From: Saururus chinensis
Lineage: Eukaryota > Streptophyta > Magnoliopsida > Piperales > Saururaceae
Assembly: GCA_035235625.1 (NCBI GenBank)
Contig: CP141143.1
Coordinates: 14,305,092 to 14,369,091 of the forward strand
Length of the DNA stretch: 64,000 bases
Direction: 5' to 3'
Each line of letters starts with the position of its first letter. Position 1 is the first letter of the stretch. Below are positions 23,694 through 35,348 of this stretch, piece after piece. A program made the position numbers and the translations under genes. The notes beneath the pieces were generated by a model. It was not told the origin of the DNA. It worked only from the letters and a program-made list of their open reading frames with translations, and did no database searches.

Positions 23694-25923
23694 TCAAATG
23701 ATCCAAATCCACCCAATAACAGATCCTCCTATCAATCCAATACCTAAAAATAATGCCATCACAACCCCGGCACATTCTGCTTCTTCTACAGGAACTGATT
23801 TAGGAGCAAGGATCATCAGGGCACTAGTTAGATACCCATTAGTGACACCAAGGCCACTGGTTAAAACTATCACTGGCACTTCTGTTCGAAAGAAGTGTGG
23901 TCCATGGAGGCTAGCTGCAAACAGAGGATAGAAGAGCAGCCTTGCTGTACATGACCATGCAACTTTTCTCATACTGCTTGGAACAAATGTTGCCGTCAAA
24001 CACTTGCCCACCAAGTCAAATATATTGTAAGCAGTTATAAGCAAGAGTGGATACCAATCCCCAAGAAGCTTTGATTTTACATCTTCGGTGATAAACCCTG
24101 GGAATATGGACAGGGTCACGGTATAAATGATTACAATAGCAAATGCTGGCCATTTGATCCGTTTCAAGACTTCCCAAAATTTTGGTTGCACTGTTGGACC
24201 ATTAGTGCTCGCAAATGTTTTTGTGGAAGTTGTTGCTGACACCCGAGTGTCCTTCTGTCTGTAATTCTGCATGACTGGCAACCTGTCTAGAATGTTAAAG
24301 CAGACGAGGCATCCACTCACAATGAGAATGGCGACTATGAAGTAGAGGTGAGCGCTTGTTTTCAGACCTTGTGGAGTTTGAGGGAGTGATGCTTTTGTTA
24401 TTATTCTTAGGAAGGAAAGTAGAACTCCTGCACACAAAAGAAGCATTTAAGAAAAATTATCCCATGTAAATAGTCCTATTTCATATTATCCTTCTCATTG
24501 TAATTAGTGGATGGAGTAAAAAGGTTAATAATTAGCATCCTTGAATATCATTTTTTTTCTAAATTGGACTATTTATATGGAATAGAAGGAGTATATAGCA
24601 AACAATTTTTTTGCGAGCTATGGATACAAAATGTGAACTTCAAATAATAATTTAGCATAAATCAGCTTTAGAGGATCTCCGATCTCCTGATTATCTCTCA
24701 TACACGCGAATACAAGTATTCAAGTCTTCATTTGATGCGCAAAAGAGTGGGGGGGGAGGGGGGGTGTGAAAGAGAGAGCCTTCGGTGCTTCCAAACCAGA
24801 GGAAAATTTTCAATTCCGTAAAAAATGGGAGTCGGGGTAAAAAAATGATGATTGCATCAATTATTTTTAGCAATAACAACACTTTGTACAGCCACATCTT
24901 TGCCACTCCTTTTTTCACCGAATGAGTTGGGATATAATCCCGGTGGCCAGCAGGGGTTTGAACTTGCTTCCTGAGGTGTCGTCCTCGACATCCCACCAAC
25001 ACTATAAGAGTGTCATTTACAAGGCTCAAAATATCATTAACAAGTTCGAGTTTTAGGTTCAACAGGCAATAATAATAATAATAATCAAGTCTTAGATGCT
25101 TCCAAACAAGAGAAAAAACTCAATTCCAAAAAGAATTGAAGTCAGATTATAAAAATGATTCAATTATTAGTAATAATCATATTTGAAACTATAGACACAG
25201 TATGGCAGTATGACTCTCATTCTATTAATCAATCATGTTTTAAAACCAAGTACCGGTTTATAACTCCTCTCCGAATCTAAGAAACCAAACAAGGAGTTTG
25301 AATAGCAAGTTCTATTTTTCGAAAAGGCAGTTTCAATAGAGTTTGCTTGAAAAATAAATACTTTATCCAAACTGCCCACATATTTAGTATAAACGAAGAT
25401 GCTGAGTGGTGTGAGTCACACTACCTGAACTAGCAGTTCCGGCAAATACAGCTTGCATGTATCTTTTGGGCAGCTTACCAACTGAACCTATCAAGCTCCC
25501 GCCAACCAGGCCATCAGCTAGACCGCAAACTACCACTGTCGCAACTGTCACTCCATAAGCTCCATCCCATCGTCCTCCAGTTTTATGCATCCAGTCCAGA
25601 AGTGGGACTATGAGTAGAGAAACAACAAAGAGTGACAAGCCCAAGTTTATCCTCAGCTTCAATCCAACTCTTCTACTCCATATTCCGTAGCACATGAGAA
25701 GAGCAAGAACTGGGAGTGAAGAGCCCATATAAGCCACAGAGAATACCCTGTTCACATGCTTCCCCGGATAAAGGTGGCCAAAATAGTCCACTGCAGTGAT
25801 GAGAGCATTCCATGGAAGCAAATTACTAGCACCAAGGATAAAGTGGATTAAATAAGCACAATTATAGCAATCCTTTGGCTGGCCTTCAGACTTGTCATTG
25901 GCGTTGAACTTTCCTTCTTCCAT
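23694..25923 (-). CDS. ENT8: ENT8-like equilibrative nucleoside transporter
   Basis: Two exons (25425-25923 and 23694-24427) join at TCAG/GAGTT in phase to give 410 aa. The protein is a multi-pass membrane carrier of the SLC29/ENT family, which moves nucleosides across membranes. Family signs: YLIHFILGASNLLPWNALIT near the N-terminus, DYFGHLYPGKHV, CGLADGLVGGSLIGSVGKLP, YMQAVFAGTASSG across the splice site, TKASLPQTPQGLKTSAH, then KRIKWPAF, LSIFPGFI, YNIFDLVGKCLTA and a hydrophobic C-terminus, VIGWIWII. The wording is closest to Arabidopsis ENT8 as I remember it. About 11 helices would be expected. The start is the first ATG after a minus-strand leader, and its N-terminal 20 residues are hydrophilic. 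The intron (997 bp) carries a SINE-like segment. Substrate preference cannot be read from the sequence. Confidence 0.92.
24899..25012 (-). mobile_element. tRNA-derived SINE-like segment in ENT intron
   Basis: On the minus strand an A-box-like TAGTGTTGGTGG is followed about 29 bases later by a B-box-like GTTCAAACC, the spacing of a tRNA-type RNA polymerase III promoter. CTGGCCACCGGGATTATATC follows, wording seen in plant SINEs. The 3' boundary and target duplication are not clear. Confidence 0.45.
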
Positions 25924-26607
25924 CTCAAACCGAACTTCCCACCAATTTTTGCTTGCCTGGCCTTTTATAACTCTGAATAAAGAGAGAGTGATTCAGGTTC
26001 CTGTGCTAACATCAACATGATGATGAGGTTTACTGTCAGATCAGAAACTGGAATCACTGGGTCATGTCATGGGCACGGGGATTGTGCACAGAGACCAGCG
26101 ATAAGAGCGGTCCTTGTTATCGAACATTATTCTTCTGCGGCCGCTGTACTAAGATAGATGACGGGTGGCTCCAATAATGCAATGTCATTGAAAGGCCACT
26201 CACATCAGGCCGGGGAATCAGCTGATGGGGATGACAATGTCAAGGCCTTCCGGAATCTTGCAGTGTGTTTGAATGGTGGGAATTAGGCCGGAGGCGGATG
26301 GTCCAGATTCCCTTCACGAGTTGCCGGGAAAGTTGACCTTTCTACCTACTCTCCCTGCCTTCGTCTATTCTATTTGCCGTTCCAGTGGTAGAAGGATATA
26401 GACATGGAGCGCATTGGGTTATGCTCTTTTCTAGGCAATTAGACCTGAGATGATGCCCATTCTGTCAATCTGTGAAAGTAAAATCCGTTAAGACAGTTGA
26501 GAAGACAGCCCGGCTTTTTTTGGACGGCATTCCCACATTTGCCCTTATTATTGTACCGAATTACAATATGATTTATCTACGCAGAATGGGGACATAAAAA
26601 AAATGAG

Positions 26608-28404
26608 AGAAGTAGATCTTACATTAAAAACGAATTGACCAATCAGACTCTTAGTGATGTACTCATTCAACCTAATTTATTTTATTTATGAAAGTAGACT
26701 CTTAGTTTAGTTATATATACTCATTTTGTAACCTAATTTTTACTATTTATTGAAATAAATTTTAACTTATACTCATTTCCAAAAGTGGGATATAAAAAAA
26801 TAAGGCTACCCTCTTCACTAATAAACCTTCGTCAAGCTCCAACATGAAATGCAGGTGGAAGTTTATCCATCTACAATTATAGAAAAAATCTCCTCACTAA
26901 TTCCTCCATTGTGTAACCTTTACCTCCCCGTGACATTCTTCTCCCTAGCGGCATCTTCCTTCCCCATGTCTCTCTCATCTTTGTTTTTTATTATATGTGT
27001 TAGGCTTAGTTAAGGTCTTCGTAGTTGTTTATACTCCTCGTCCTCCGCCTCTTTATCTTGGTGGTTTAATGAGTTACCTTGTTACTAGTTTTATGTTGAC
27101 AGAGAAGATATGATGGTCATATTGAAAATAAAGGTATTGGGTCTAGGAGAAAAGTTATACAACTCTTGTTTGCATGGATTGAGGGGCATATTGTGCACTA
27201 AGGTTTGAAGATTAAGTGCCTAGTACATTGTAACTTTCTTACTATATAAACATGAAAACTAAAAAAATGAAAATGTGTGATAGCAAGCTAGAAACTGGAA
27301 AAATAGTTTGAAGCCATTTAAAAAACTTGCTTTTTATTTGTAGGCAACCATTTTAAAAAATGAACCCTTGAACAAGATTAGCTACTTGAAAAGAATAATG
27401 AGTTTTATTTTTACTTGATTCTAAGCTTTAAATTAAAAAATAAAAATGCAAAGCTAAAAACTACAATCAAAGGGGATATGCAATGACTAGTATATGAGAC
27501 AAATATGTATATAGTTTTGATAGTATTTATCCCACATGGGTAATACTCGAGTGAACTTTTTTTAATCAATTATTACGCATGAATATTTCCAATTTTTCAA
27601 TTTCTACATGGTTAATACTTGTAGTTTTTTAATTTTGCAGTTTAAATTTTACAATTTTTCAATTTTGCATTTTTGTATCATCAATTTAGCAGCTCATAAT
27701 CAAGTAAAACTAAAACTCTTTATTTTTAAGTAGCTGATGATGTTTATGAATTTATTTTCAAATATTGAAGATTATAAATAAAAATTGAAATTCTTAAATG
27801 GCTTCAAACTAATTTTCTAGTTTTCACCTTATTGTCACATGTTTCTAATTTTCTTATTTTTGTACTCGGAAAGTTACATTGTAGTAACACAATCTTCAAA
27901 CCTTGGCAAATAATATGCTCCTCAATCCATGCAAATAAGGGTTGAAGACCTTTCACCATAAACTAAAAACCTTCATTTTCATTCTGACCATTATCTTTTA
28001 TTCATCAACATCAAACAAGTAAGGAGATAACTTGCAAGGCCACCAAGATTAACAGACGAAGGACGAGGTGTGAAAATGACTATGAAGACCTAACTTAAGC
28101 CCAACGTGTAGAATCAGATACAAAAAATCAAAGGTGGGAGAGACACATGCAAGGAGGATGCCATTGGTGAGTGGTGAGGTAGAGGTGACACAAAAGAGAA
28201 AATTGGACTATAGATTTTTCTTCTGAGTGTGGATGGATAAGCTACCACTTGTAATTTTTGTTAGAGATCAATAAAGGTAAATAAGTGTAAATGGTAGCCT
28301 TATCATTTAATGTCATAGAAGTTGGCACGCGCGAGAGTCTACTTGGGCAAATAATAAAAAGTAGGTTAAATAATTGGTACATCACTAACCGAGGAATCTA
28401 CTTT
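26608..28404. mobile_element. 1.8-kb foldback element with long inverted arms
   Basis: The left arm, about 26608-27500, is homologous to the reverse complement of about 27600-28404. Matching words include AGTGATGTAC (26650s with 28380s), GTAGACTC, AAGGCTACC (26800s) with GGTAGCCTT (28290s), AAGGTTTGAAGATT (27200s) with AATCTTCAAACCTT (27890s), and AGTTTGAAGCCATTTAA (27307) with its complement (27798). The centre lies near 27540. Arms of about 800-900 bp are imperfect but collinear. No transposase frame is seen. A Mutator-like or other foldback non-autonomous element fits; no clear target duplication was found. Confidence 0.75.
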
Positions 28405-29265
28405 GGTTAATATCAATACATAAAAAGTAAAGGGGTCTCACATGACAAGAAGAGGTCTCACATTTAGTGGCGTAGGAAAATTATTATTCTATTTATCACT
28501 TATTTTCTTGAAAAAACACTAGGGACCTAAGATTTAGGACCCGAATATAAGGGGCAAGGGGCAAGACAATTAGCCTCTTGAGCGTATTAGGCCACCAATC
28601 TAGGATAACACCCACACATGACACTCATGTAGCGAGTAGGGTTGGAATCAAAAGCTATTGCCAACCTATTTCTTGGCCTTGGCTTCGTTTTTTCCCTAGG
28701 CAAGCTTTTAAATCTCGGGCCCTTGCATGGCTCTAAGCATGCTCAAACTATACTATATTTTTTTTAAACAGATATTTTTTATAATTAAAATTTTACAATC
28801 TTTGGGTGGGATTCCACTAGTTCACCTTATAAAGATACAAAATATTACTCTCTTTTTCCCAAATTAATAACTCCATTTGGTATTTAAAAATTTATTGCAC
28901 GGACAAGGAAGCATTTTATGCTCCTTATTGATAGTGAGGCTAGCACGAGGAACACATGAGAGCTGTCCATCCATAAAATTGACGATGCACATGCTAGCAC
29001 ATGTTAACATCATTAGCTATGAAGCTACTCTAAACTAGAGTCTGTGTTATCAATTTCAAATATCAATGACTCTTATCCGTTCCTTACACTAGGTTCACTG
29101 TTAGTATAGAGCATAAAAAATACTTTCCTGCCCATGCCACACCCCCCCTAAAATGAGGGGCTCATACTCTCACCGAAAACGCTTCTTACACTATACTTTA
29201 TTGATTCAGATATTTTGTTATGTTATAATTTAAGATTTTAAAATTCAACTTGCATTACTCAATAT

Positions 29266-29345
29266 ATATTCCCTCTGTCTCATGTTAATAATTTTATTTA
29301 ATTTTTTAAAATATATTAATTTTAAATTATTTTTAAAAATTAAAT
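29266..29345. mobile_element. Decayed Stowaway-like MITE
   Basis: It starts ATTCCCTCTGTCTCATGTTAATAAT and has the same AT-rich core as the copies at 59748 and 60029. The right terminal repeat is not recognisable. Confidence 0.45.
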
Positions 29346-29990
29346 ATTACTACATAAGGAAAAAACAAATGTCCCTCCTCGTGTCAATGGTGAGGGAGAA
29401 CAAAGGGTGTGTGTACATTGTTGCTTGGGTGTCTTTAATGGCATTCTCGTAAGAGTGACGAAATTGAGGGGAAGCATTTCCCAGCTAAAACCAAAATGTG
29501 CACAGTATGGATAGGCTAGGCCTAGGGCTAGTAGGGGTGGGAGAGAGACATAAGGCGGGAGGTGGAAGGAGGGGAGGAGAGAGCCCATGGCCCCCCCCCT
29601 CCCATTGCCGCTTCAGCCGTCTCTTTCAAAACATAGACACCGGTAGGCATCGAACCGATTCGCCGCCAGGGGAGGGACACGCGTTCGGTTCTGATCTCTC
29701 GCCTGCTTTTCTCTTTTCTGGCATTGCTGTTCAGCACTAGTGGGCCTTGCAGCATCTATGTGTCTTTTAACCCTAACCAACCCAAGTGGGCTGTGGCCCA
29801 ATTAAAAACAAAACGACCTAGCACCAGCCAGCTTCTATAGTAGTGGGCCCGCGAATCCCCGTTAACACTTTGGGCCGAAATATCTTCCCTTGGTTCGTCT
29901 GACTAATCCGGTTCCGTTTTTTTCGCGGTTGGGAGAGAGTGCTGAAGCAGATGAACCACTGCGACAGTTCTGCCCACTGGCTGGCTGCGA

Positions 29991-32900
29991 ATGGCAGGGT
30001 GCTGGGGACCTCGCCCGCTCGGCCTTTCTTCCTCGTCCGACTTCAAATTACCGCCCGCCGGCGGAGTGAAGAGAAGCTTCTCTCTCAACTCGTGCCAGAA
30101 AATGGCCTTTGCTGCTGTGCGTGCCACGGGCGGTGAAGCTCCCAGTAAGTTCTCAGCAATCTGGGTCCTCATTTTTCACTACAATTTACGATATACCGCG
30201 ACTGTTCTAATTTAGGTGTTTTTTTCATATATCTTTTGTTCTATGGCGGGTGGTTAGATTTTCTTTTTTGTTTAAAAAAAATTAGTGGTGCTTCTGCTTC
30301 ATTCCTATTTGTGGGTTTGCTTGCTACGTTGTTATTCTTAAATTGTTTCTTGGAATTGCAGATGCTAAAAAATCCCATATTGTGCTTACTAGAAGAGTTT
30401 TTGGGTTGGCATCCACCCTTCCGTTTTTTATTCCTGTTCCTGGTTTCGAGCATGGGTTTGCTTCTAATGCGGCAGAGTAATTTTTTCTCCCTTTTTTGTG
30501 TTTATCTGTTTGTTTTTGCAGTTCGTCACTTTGGATTGTTTCATTTGTATAGAATGGAGTGTTGAAGTCTAACAAGTATTGGTACTGTTCTTATAATGAT
30601 TGTTTCGCTGTTGTAAGGTTAGATATGGGACAAGCGTCTCTTATTCAGGATGGAATTAGGAGCGTGATTACAAAGGCCAAGGCTGCTGGATTCCTCCGCC
30701 TGGTGTTTCATGATGCTGGAACTTTTAGTCTGGATGACAAATCAGGTATTTAATTTTTATCAATCCATAGAGCATCTGGTTGGATAATCCTTTTTAAGTA
30801 AGCTCAAGTAAATCTTCCCAGCCAACTGAAGAAACCTGGTTGAACAAAAGAATTATGAAATAGCAACGTAAGCATTTGCTACAACGTTTGAAGCCTGTGG
30901 CTAAGCACGTTTAAGTAATGAACTAAGTGCCCTCAGGCTGCAGTCAAGCAGTTACGCCCTTGTCTACTGCTTGAACATCATAAATGAATTTCCCCTTTTC
31001 CGTTGTTCAGAAAGTATAGTCTTGGTTTATGTTCCTGAAAAAATGTGTTGATGCAGGAGGTATGAATGGTTCCATAATTTATGAACTCGATAGGCCTGAA
31101 AATGCAGGACTTAGTAAATCTGTAAAGGTATACACTTTACGAGTAAATTAGTCTTTAATGGCTACCTATTTTTGTCACAACGCTGAACATTGAGCTCAAT
31201 ACCTTCTCTTCAGACTTCTGCTAGCTATATATTTTTTTATTTTTTTTCTGATCTAGGTATTAGAGAAAGTAAAGAAGGAACTAGAGAAAGTGTCGTGGGC
31301 AGACATTATTGCAGTGGCTGGAGCTGAAGCAGTTTCAACATGTGGAGGCCCTGTTATTGCAGTTCAGCTGGGTAGGATGGACACAATGTGAGTTGTAAAT
31401 TTGTGCCCTGGTCACGGATGGAATTGTCCATGGTCTAAAACTAGTTATAGGCCCAAGAAATTCGGTTCATCTTATGTAATGACCTAGATTATCCGTCTGT
31501 TGAATCTTTCTCAACTTTAGAGGCAAGTCTGCTTGATAACATATGCTAAAAGTAAAAATCAACCTGCTAAATATTTTTTTAAACATTTGAAGATATCTTC
31601 TCAAACTGTGTTGTGAGGGAATTTGATTTAACGGGTGTTTTGTAGAACTCCAGATCCAGAGGGTAGACTTCCGCGGGAAACCTTGGATGCTCCTGGTCTT
31701 AAAGAAATCTTTTTGAGAAAAGGCTTCTCGTGAGTACATTCAGTGCTTTGTTTTTTTTTTTAAATTCTGGTTTCTTCATGAAAGAGCTTGCTGTCAGTAA
31801 TTTACTTTACATTTATTGCCAGACATCACAATGAGAAACAGGAAAACATGTATGAAGTGCATGAGTAACTGTGCAAATATATCAATAGATGATTGTGGTG
31901 CCATACGTTAAGTTTGTTGTTGGCCATCATGTATTTGAGTTACTCGCTAGGCCATCTTTTCTTCCAATGAAAATGACTGAGTTGATGCTCTATGAACAAG
32001 AACAGAGATAACGGCCCTTTGAGAGAGTTCAGATATTGCATTGGTTTAAAAATGGTACCGACTTGAGTTTCTGAACAAATGTTTGGCCATATTTTCATTG
32101 GCTTGATGGTATGCAGGGAAAGTGGATACGAGTAGACATTGATTATAAAATTGTTCTGTAACCATTATAGGGATGCTTCTTTTTGTAATCAGTATTATTG
32201 GGAAGCTTTTTGCTTTTGCTTTTCATGAAAGAGTATCAATATCCATGCAACCTTAACAAGTCTTGGTCTTCTCAGTTAAATGTCCTTTCACTCTCTTGCA
32301 TTTAAAAATCTGTCTTGCGTATATTCATATATTATATAGATTTTTGTTTTGTAGTTCTATACATTCATACCATCATCAGTGTTAAGGCAGTATGTATGAG
32401 TCACTGACATTCGTAGCATGCTAATATTATCTGATGTAATAAATCAAATTTTCATTTGGGCCATGTTTTTAAACTCATTTGTAAAGAAATTGTTTTGCCT
32501 ACCCTAGATTCAGGACTCGGCTAATGAGACCGAACAAATTTAACGGAGGGCCCAGCTCCCATGTTATCTGATTTGATACTTTTTCCACGTACTGGTACTG
32601 AAATTTAGATGATTGCAACAAGGAGCTTTGTTTGCAATATTTTTAGTCATGTCTTTTAATGAAGTTTTCATCAGCATCTTTTAGTAATTTGATTATTTCC
32701 CATTCTGGTTCTCCTGGCCATGTGAATGTTGAAATGTAGATTGTACTTGCCTGATGCTACTGAAAGGAATTAGCATACCTGTCTGGAAGTTAAGAGTTTC
32801 TCTAGATCTGTCCTTCCATAAACGAACTTTAATAATGGAATATAGATATTATCCTACAACAGTAAAATCAACTCACGAAATTAGAATTAGTAATATGTTA

Positions 32901-33692
32901 CACAAAATATACAATGATATGCCACAAATCATTTATGTTAATTACTATACAGTACAAATTGGTAATTCTATGTCATGAAATTCAATTTTTTCCATAGGAG
33001 TTATCAGAGAAAACTGTTTTCATGGGTAACCAACTGCTGAAAATTTTGTCCGAATTCTTGCAGCACCCAGGAGCTAGTTGCCCTCTCGGGAGCTCACACT
33101 ATAGGAAGCAAGGGTTTCGGAAAACCATTTGTTTTTGACAATTCCTACTTCAAAGTACTCTTGGAAAAACCATGGGACTCACCAGGTAAACAATTTGAAG
33201 TTGTAACCTATGTTGATTGCGTTCAGGTTCTAGCTGATGCCCTGATTGATACCCGTATCAAGTTACTCTGTAAACCATTGTCTAATATCTGCAGACCTGA
33301 CTCCTTCCCCTGTCCCTACATTTATATTTTCAAGATTTTGCGTCTTTGTTTGTGTGTCAGTTATCAAAATATCCGAAGTTCGTTTTATTTTTATGCAGGT
33401 GGCATGCCTAGCATGGTAGGGCTTCCTTCAGATAGAGGCCTCGTTGAGGACGAGGAATGCACGAGGTTCTGCTCTACATTCTATTAAATCTCTATGTCTC
33501 CTAGTTTCTTGGTGCCAGGATGTTGTAAGTAGGGACCTATTTTGTGTGCAAGCAGCAAAGAAGATTTAACTTCGTTGTCAATTCTACAGGTGGATTAGGC
33601 TATATGCAAATGATGAGAAAACATTCTTCGAAGATTTCAATAAGGCGTACACGAAACTGGTGAATACAGGTGCTCAGTGGAGAAGTATCTAA
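29991..33692 (+). CDS. APX6: Ascorbate-peroxidase-related protein (APX6/APx-R)
   Basis: Nine exons (29991-30144, 30362-30476, 30618-30745, 31057-31127, 31257-31387, 31646-31729, 33064-33185, 33399-33465, 33590-33692) join in phase to give 324 aa. It is a class I haem peroxidase of the APX6/APx-R type (Arabidopsis At4g32320). Seen: distal LRLVFHDAG (Arg117, His121), proximal LSGAHTIG (His239), FDNSYF, and LPSD (Asp280). Phe120 replaces the distal Trp of classical APX. The segment that in classical APX holds the ascorbate-binding Arg and the proximal Trp (between GAHTIG and FDNSYF) is shortened and lacks both. The N-terminus to about residue 50 is Ser/basic-rich like a plastid transit peptide. 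It is followed by TRRVFGLASTLPFFIP, an Arg-Arg plus hydrophobic run. The start at 29991 was chosen because it extends the frame 37 codons upstream of the ATG at 30102 and adds the transit-like segment. Shorter forms are possible. Confidence 0.92.
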
Positions 33693-35348
33693 GGAGAAGT
33701 CATTTATCAGTTATCTCAGAGGAACTCCTCTATCTCGTTTTTATTTAGTTTTTTTTTCTTTTCCTGCATAGATAACTCGCTCAGCTGAATATTAATTTCA
33801 ACTTTTTTTTAATCACATGTTAATTGAAAACCTGCTTGTTGGCCTTTAAGGGGGATGAAATTATTCCATGTCTATTTTTATAAGAAGTATATTCATTTGT
33901 CTTTAAGAAGCTAGTAATAAAAGTTTTGTATTGTTCCTTAGAGGAAAACAGACCCAGTTGCCCCCATCATGAGACATTTCATTATGGCACAGAATTTTAG
34001 GCTAAGGCCTGCTCAGCAAGGGGGTCCTAACACTTTCCAGACTAGGTTTAGTGTTAATTACAGCCGACAACGCACATAAGTAGCGTCAAGCTTAACGTGG
34101 TCAAAGTGGGCCTCTTCATCATTTCAAAAAAAAGGTGGGCCTTTTCCTCGGTCGCGTATTTAACTCCAGACTGCGGGTAAATAAGGTGGGCCCCCACGAA
34201 TTTAACCAGAACTTTTTGCCTGTGGGCACAATAATCGAAACGAAGGGGACATTATCTGGCCTGCCAAATTCCGTATTTTCATCTCAAAATCGCTTTCAAA
34301 CTCGTTCAAATTCCGCTTCTCGATCTCTCTCTCGTTCTTTCAATTTTTTCCCTCGGAAACCGGACTCCGCTTTCCTCTTCCAGCGCCGCCACCAGTGCAA
34401 CCCCTCACGGCTTCGCTGCTCCTCGGGCCGCCTTCTCGCCCCCTGGTGGCTGTTGCTTGGCTTCGGGCGGGGGTTGAGAAACGGGAAGTGGGAGCTCGTT
34501 ATCACGCTTTTGCTTGGGGGCGGAATGTGGAACTATTGGAGACCGGCATGTCCGAGTACTGCAGTGTTAGGTGAAGTGGTTGGTGATTCTGAGTTCGTTT
34601 GCTTCCTTGAGGTGTTAGGCTGCTAGCTGTGTAGTGAAACTGTTATAAGGGCTTCCTCCTGATTGTCAGGTATGTCTCCTTTTTTCTTTTTCTTTAAAAA
34701 AAAAAAGAAGCTGCCGTCCATGAAGTGTCTTTGCTACTTGCTCTTTCTTCAGCCATTTTGTGCCATTGTTCTTCTACATTGTGGTAAATCTTACAATATT
34801 TATACTGTTCTTACTCTTCTTTTTTTTGAAAAAACAAAGGGCTAAAAATACAATGGATAAAACTTTGGGGGAGTGTTCTTTCCTTCTTCTGTGAGTATTT
34901 ATTTGTATTTTGCTTCTATGAATTTTACAACGGGCGGATTACTTGAATCTCTTCCTTACAAAGTTATATTAGCTTGTTAAGTAAGAGGAAAGGAAGGGCT
35001 CCCACTGAGCATATAATGGGAGAAATGGTGGAGGGAAAAGTCATAATTTTGTTTGAACTTAGAATTTAATTCCTCAGGTGAGGATATGTCTGGAGTAGAA
35101 TGTAGAGAGAGTGCCTACTGGAAGGCCCTTATGAAGGTCAGGGTTACATCCGCTGGTTATCAATTCTAAAGCTTTTGTTGTTTTCCTTTGGGGATGCTCA
35201 GGGGTTTCAAATTTTTTTGTAAACGTTTCCTACAACGTGAAAGCAATTACTTTGCTTGTCTTGTTTTATCTGTCAGCTTGTCATATCAGCTCAGGAAGGA
35301 GGATTTGTTTTGCGCAGGTAGCTGTCACAGAAAAGAGAAGGGGTACAT
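33693..35348. other. APX6 3' flank and WEB gene leader
   Basis: No gene is seen from 33693 to about 34260. From about 34260 the DNA is richer in GC and pyrimidines and probably holds the promoter and 5' leader of the WEB-family gene. A leader intron is suggested by TGTCAG/GTATGT (34670) and TTTGCGCAG (ending 35317). The long plus-strand open frame at 34135-34626 resembles no protein and is probably leader or promoter sequence. Confidence 0.45.

Larger units (their letters stand above)
25924..29990. other. Intergenic region with foldback element
   Basis: The first 100 or so bases are the 5' flank of the ENT gene. No coding gene is seen. Contents: a long inverted-repeat element (26608-28404), a decayed MITE (29266-29345), then a GC-rich stretch (29580-29990) that is probably the promoter and leader of the APX6 gene. 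Confidence 0.5.

Noticed and set aside
30236..30565. 109-codon plus-strand frame in the APX6 region
   Set aside because: It overlaps intron 1 and exon 2 of the APX6 gene in a different frame.
34135..34626. 163-codon plus-strand frame upstream of the WEB gene
   Set aside because: It lies in the likely promoter/leader, is Ser/Arg/Phe-rich with no family resemblance, and ends before the leader intron.
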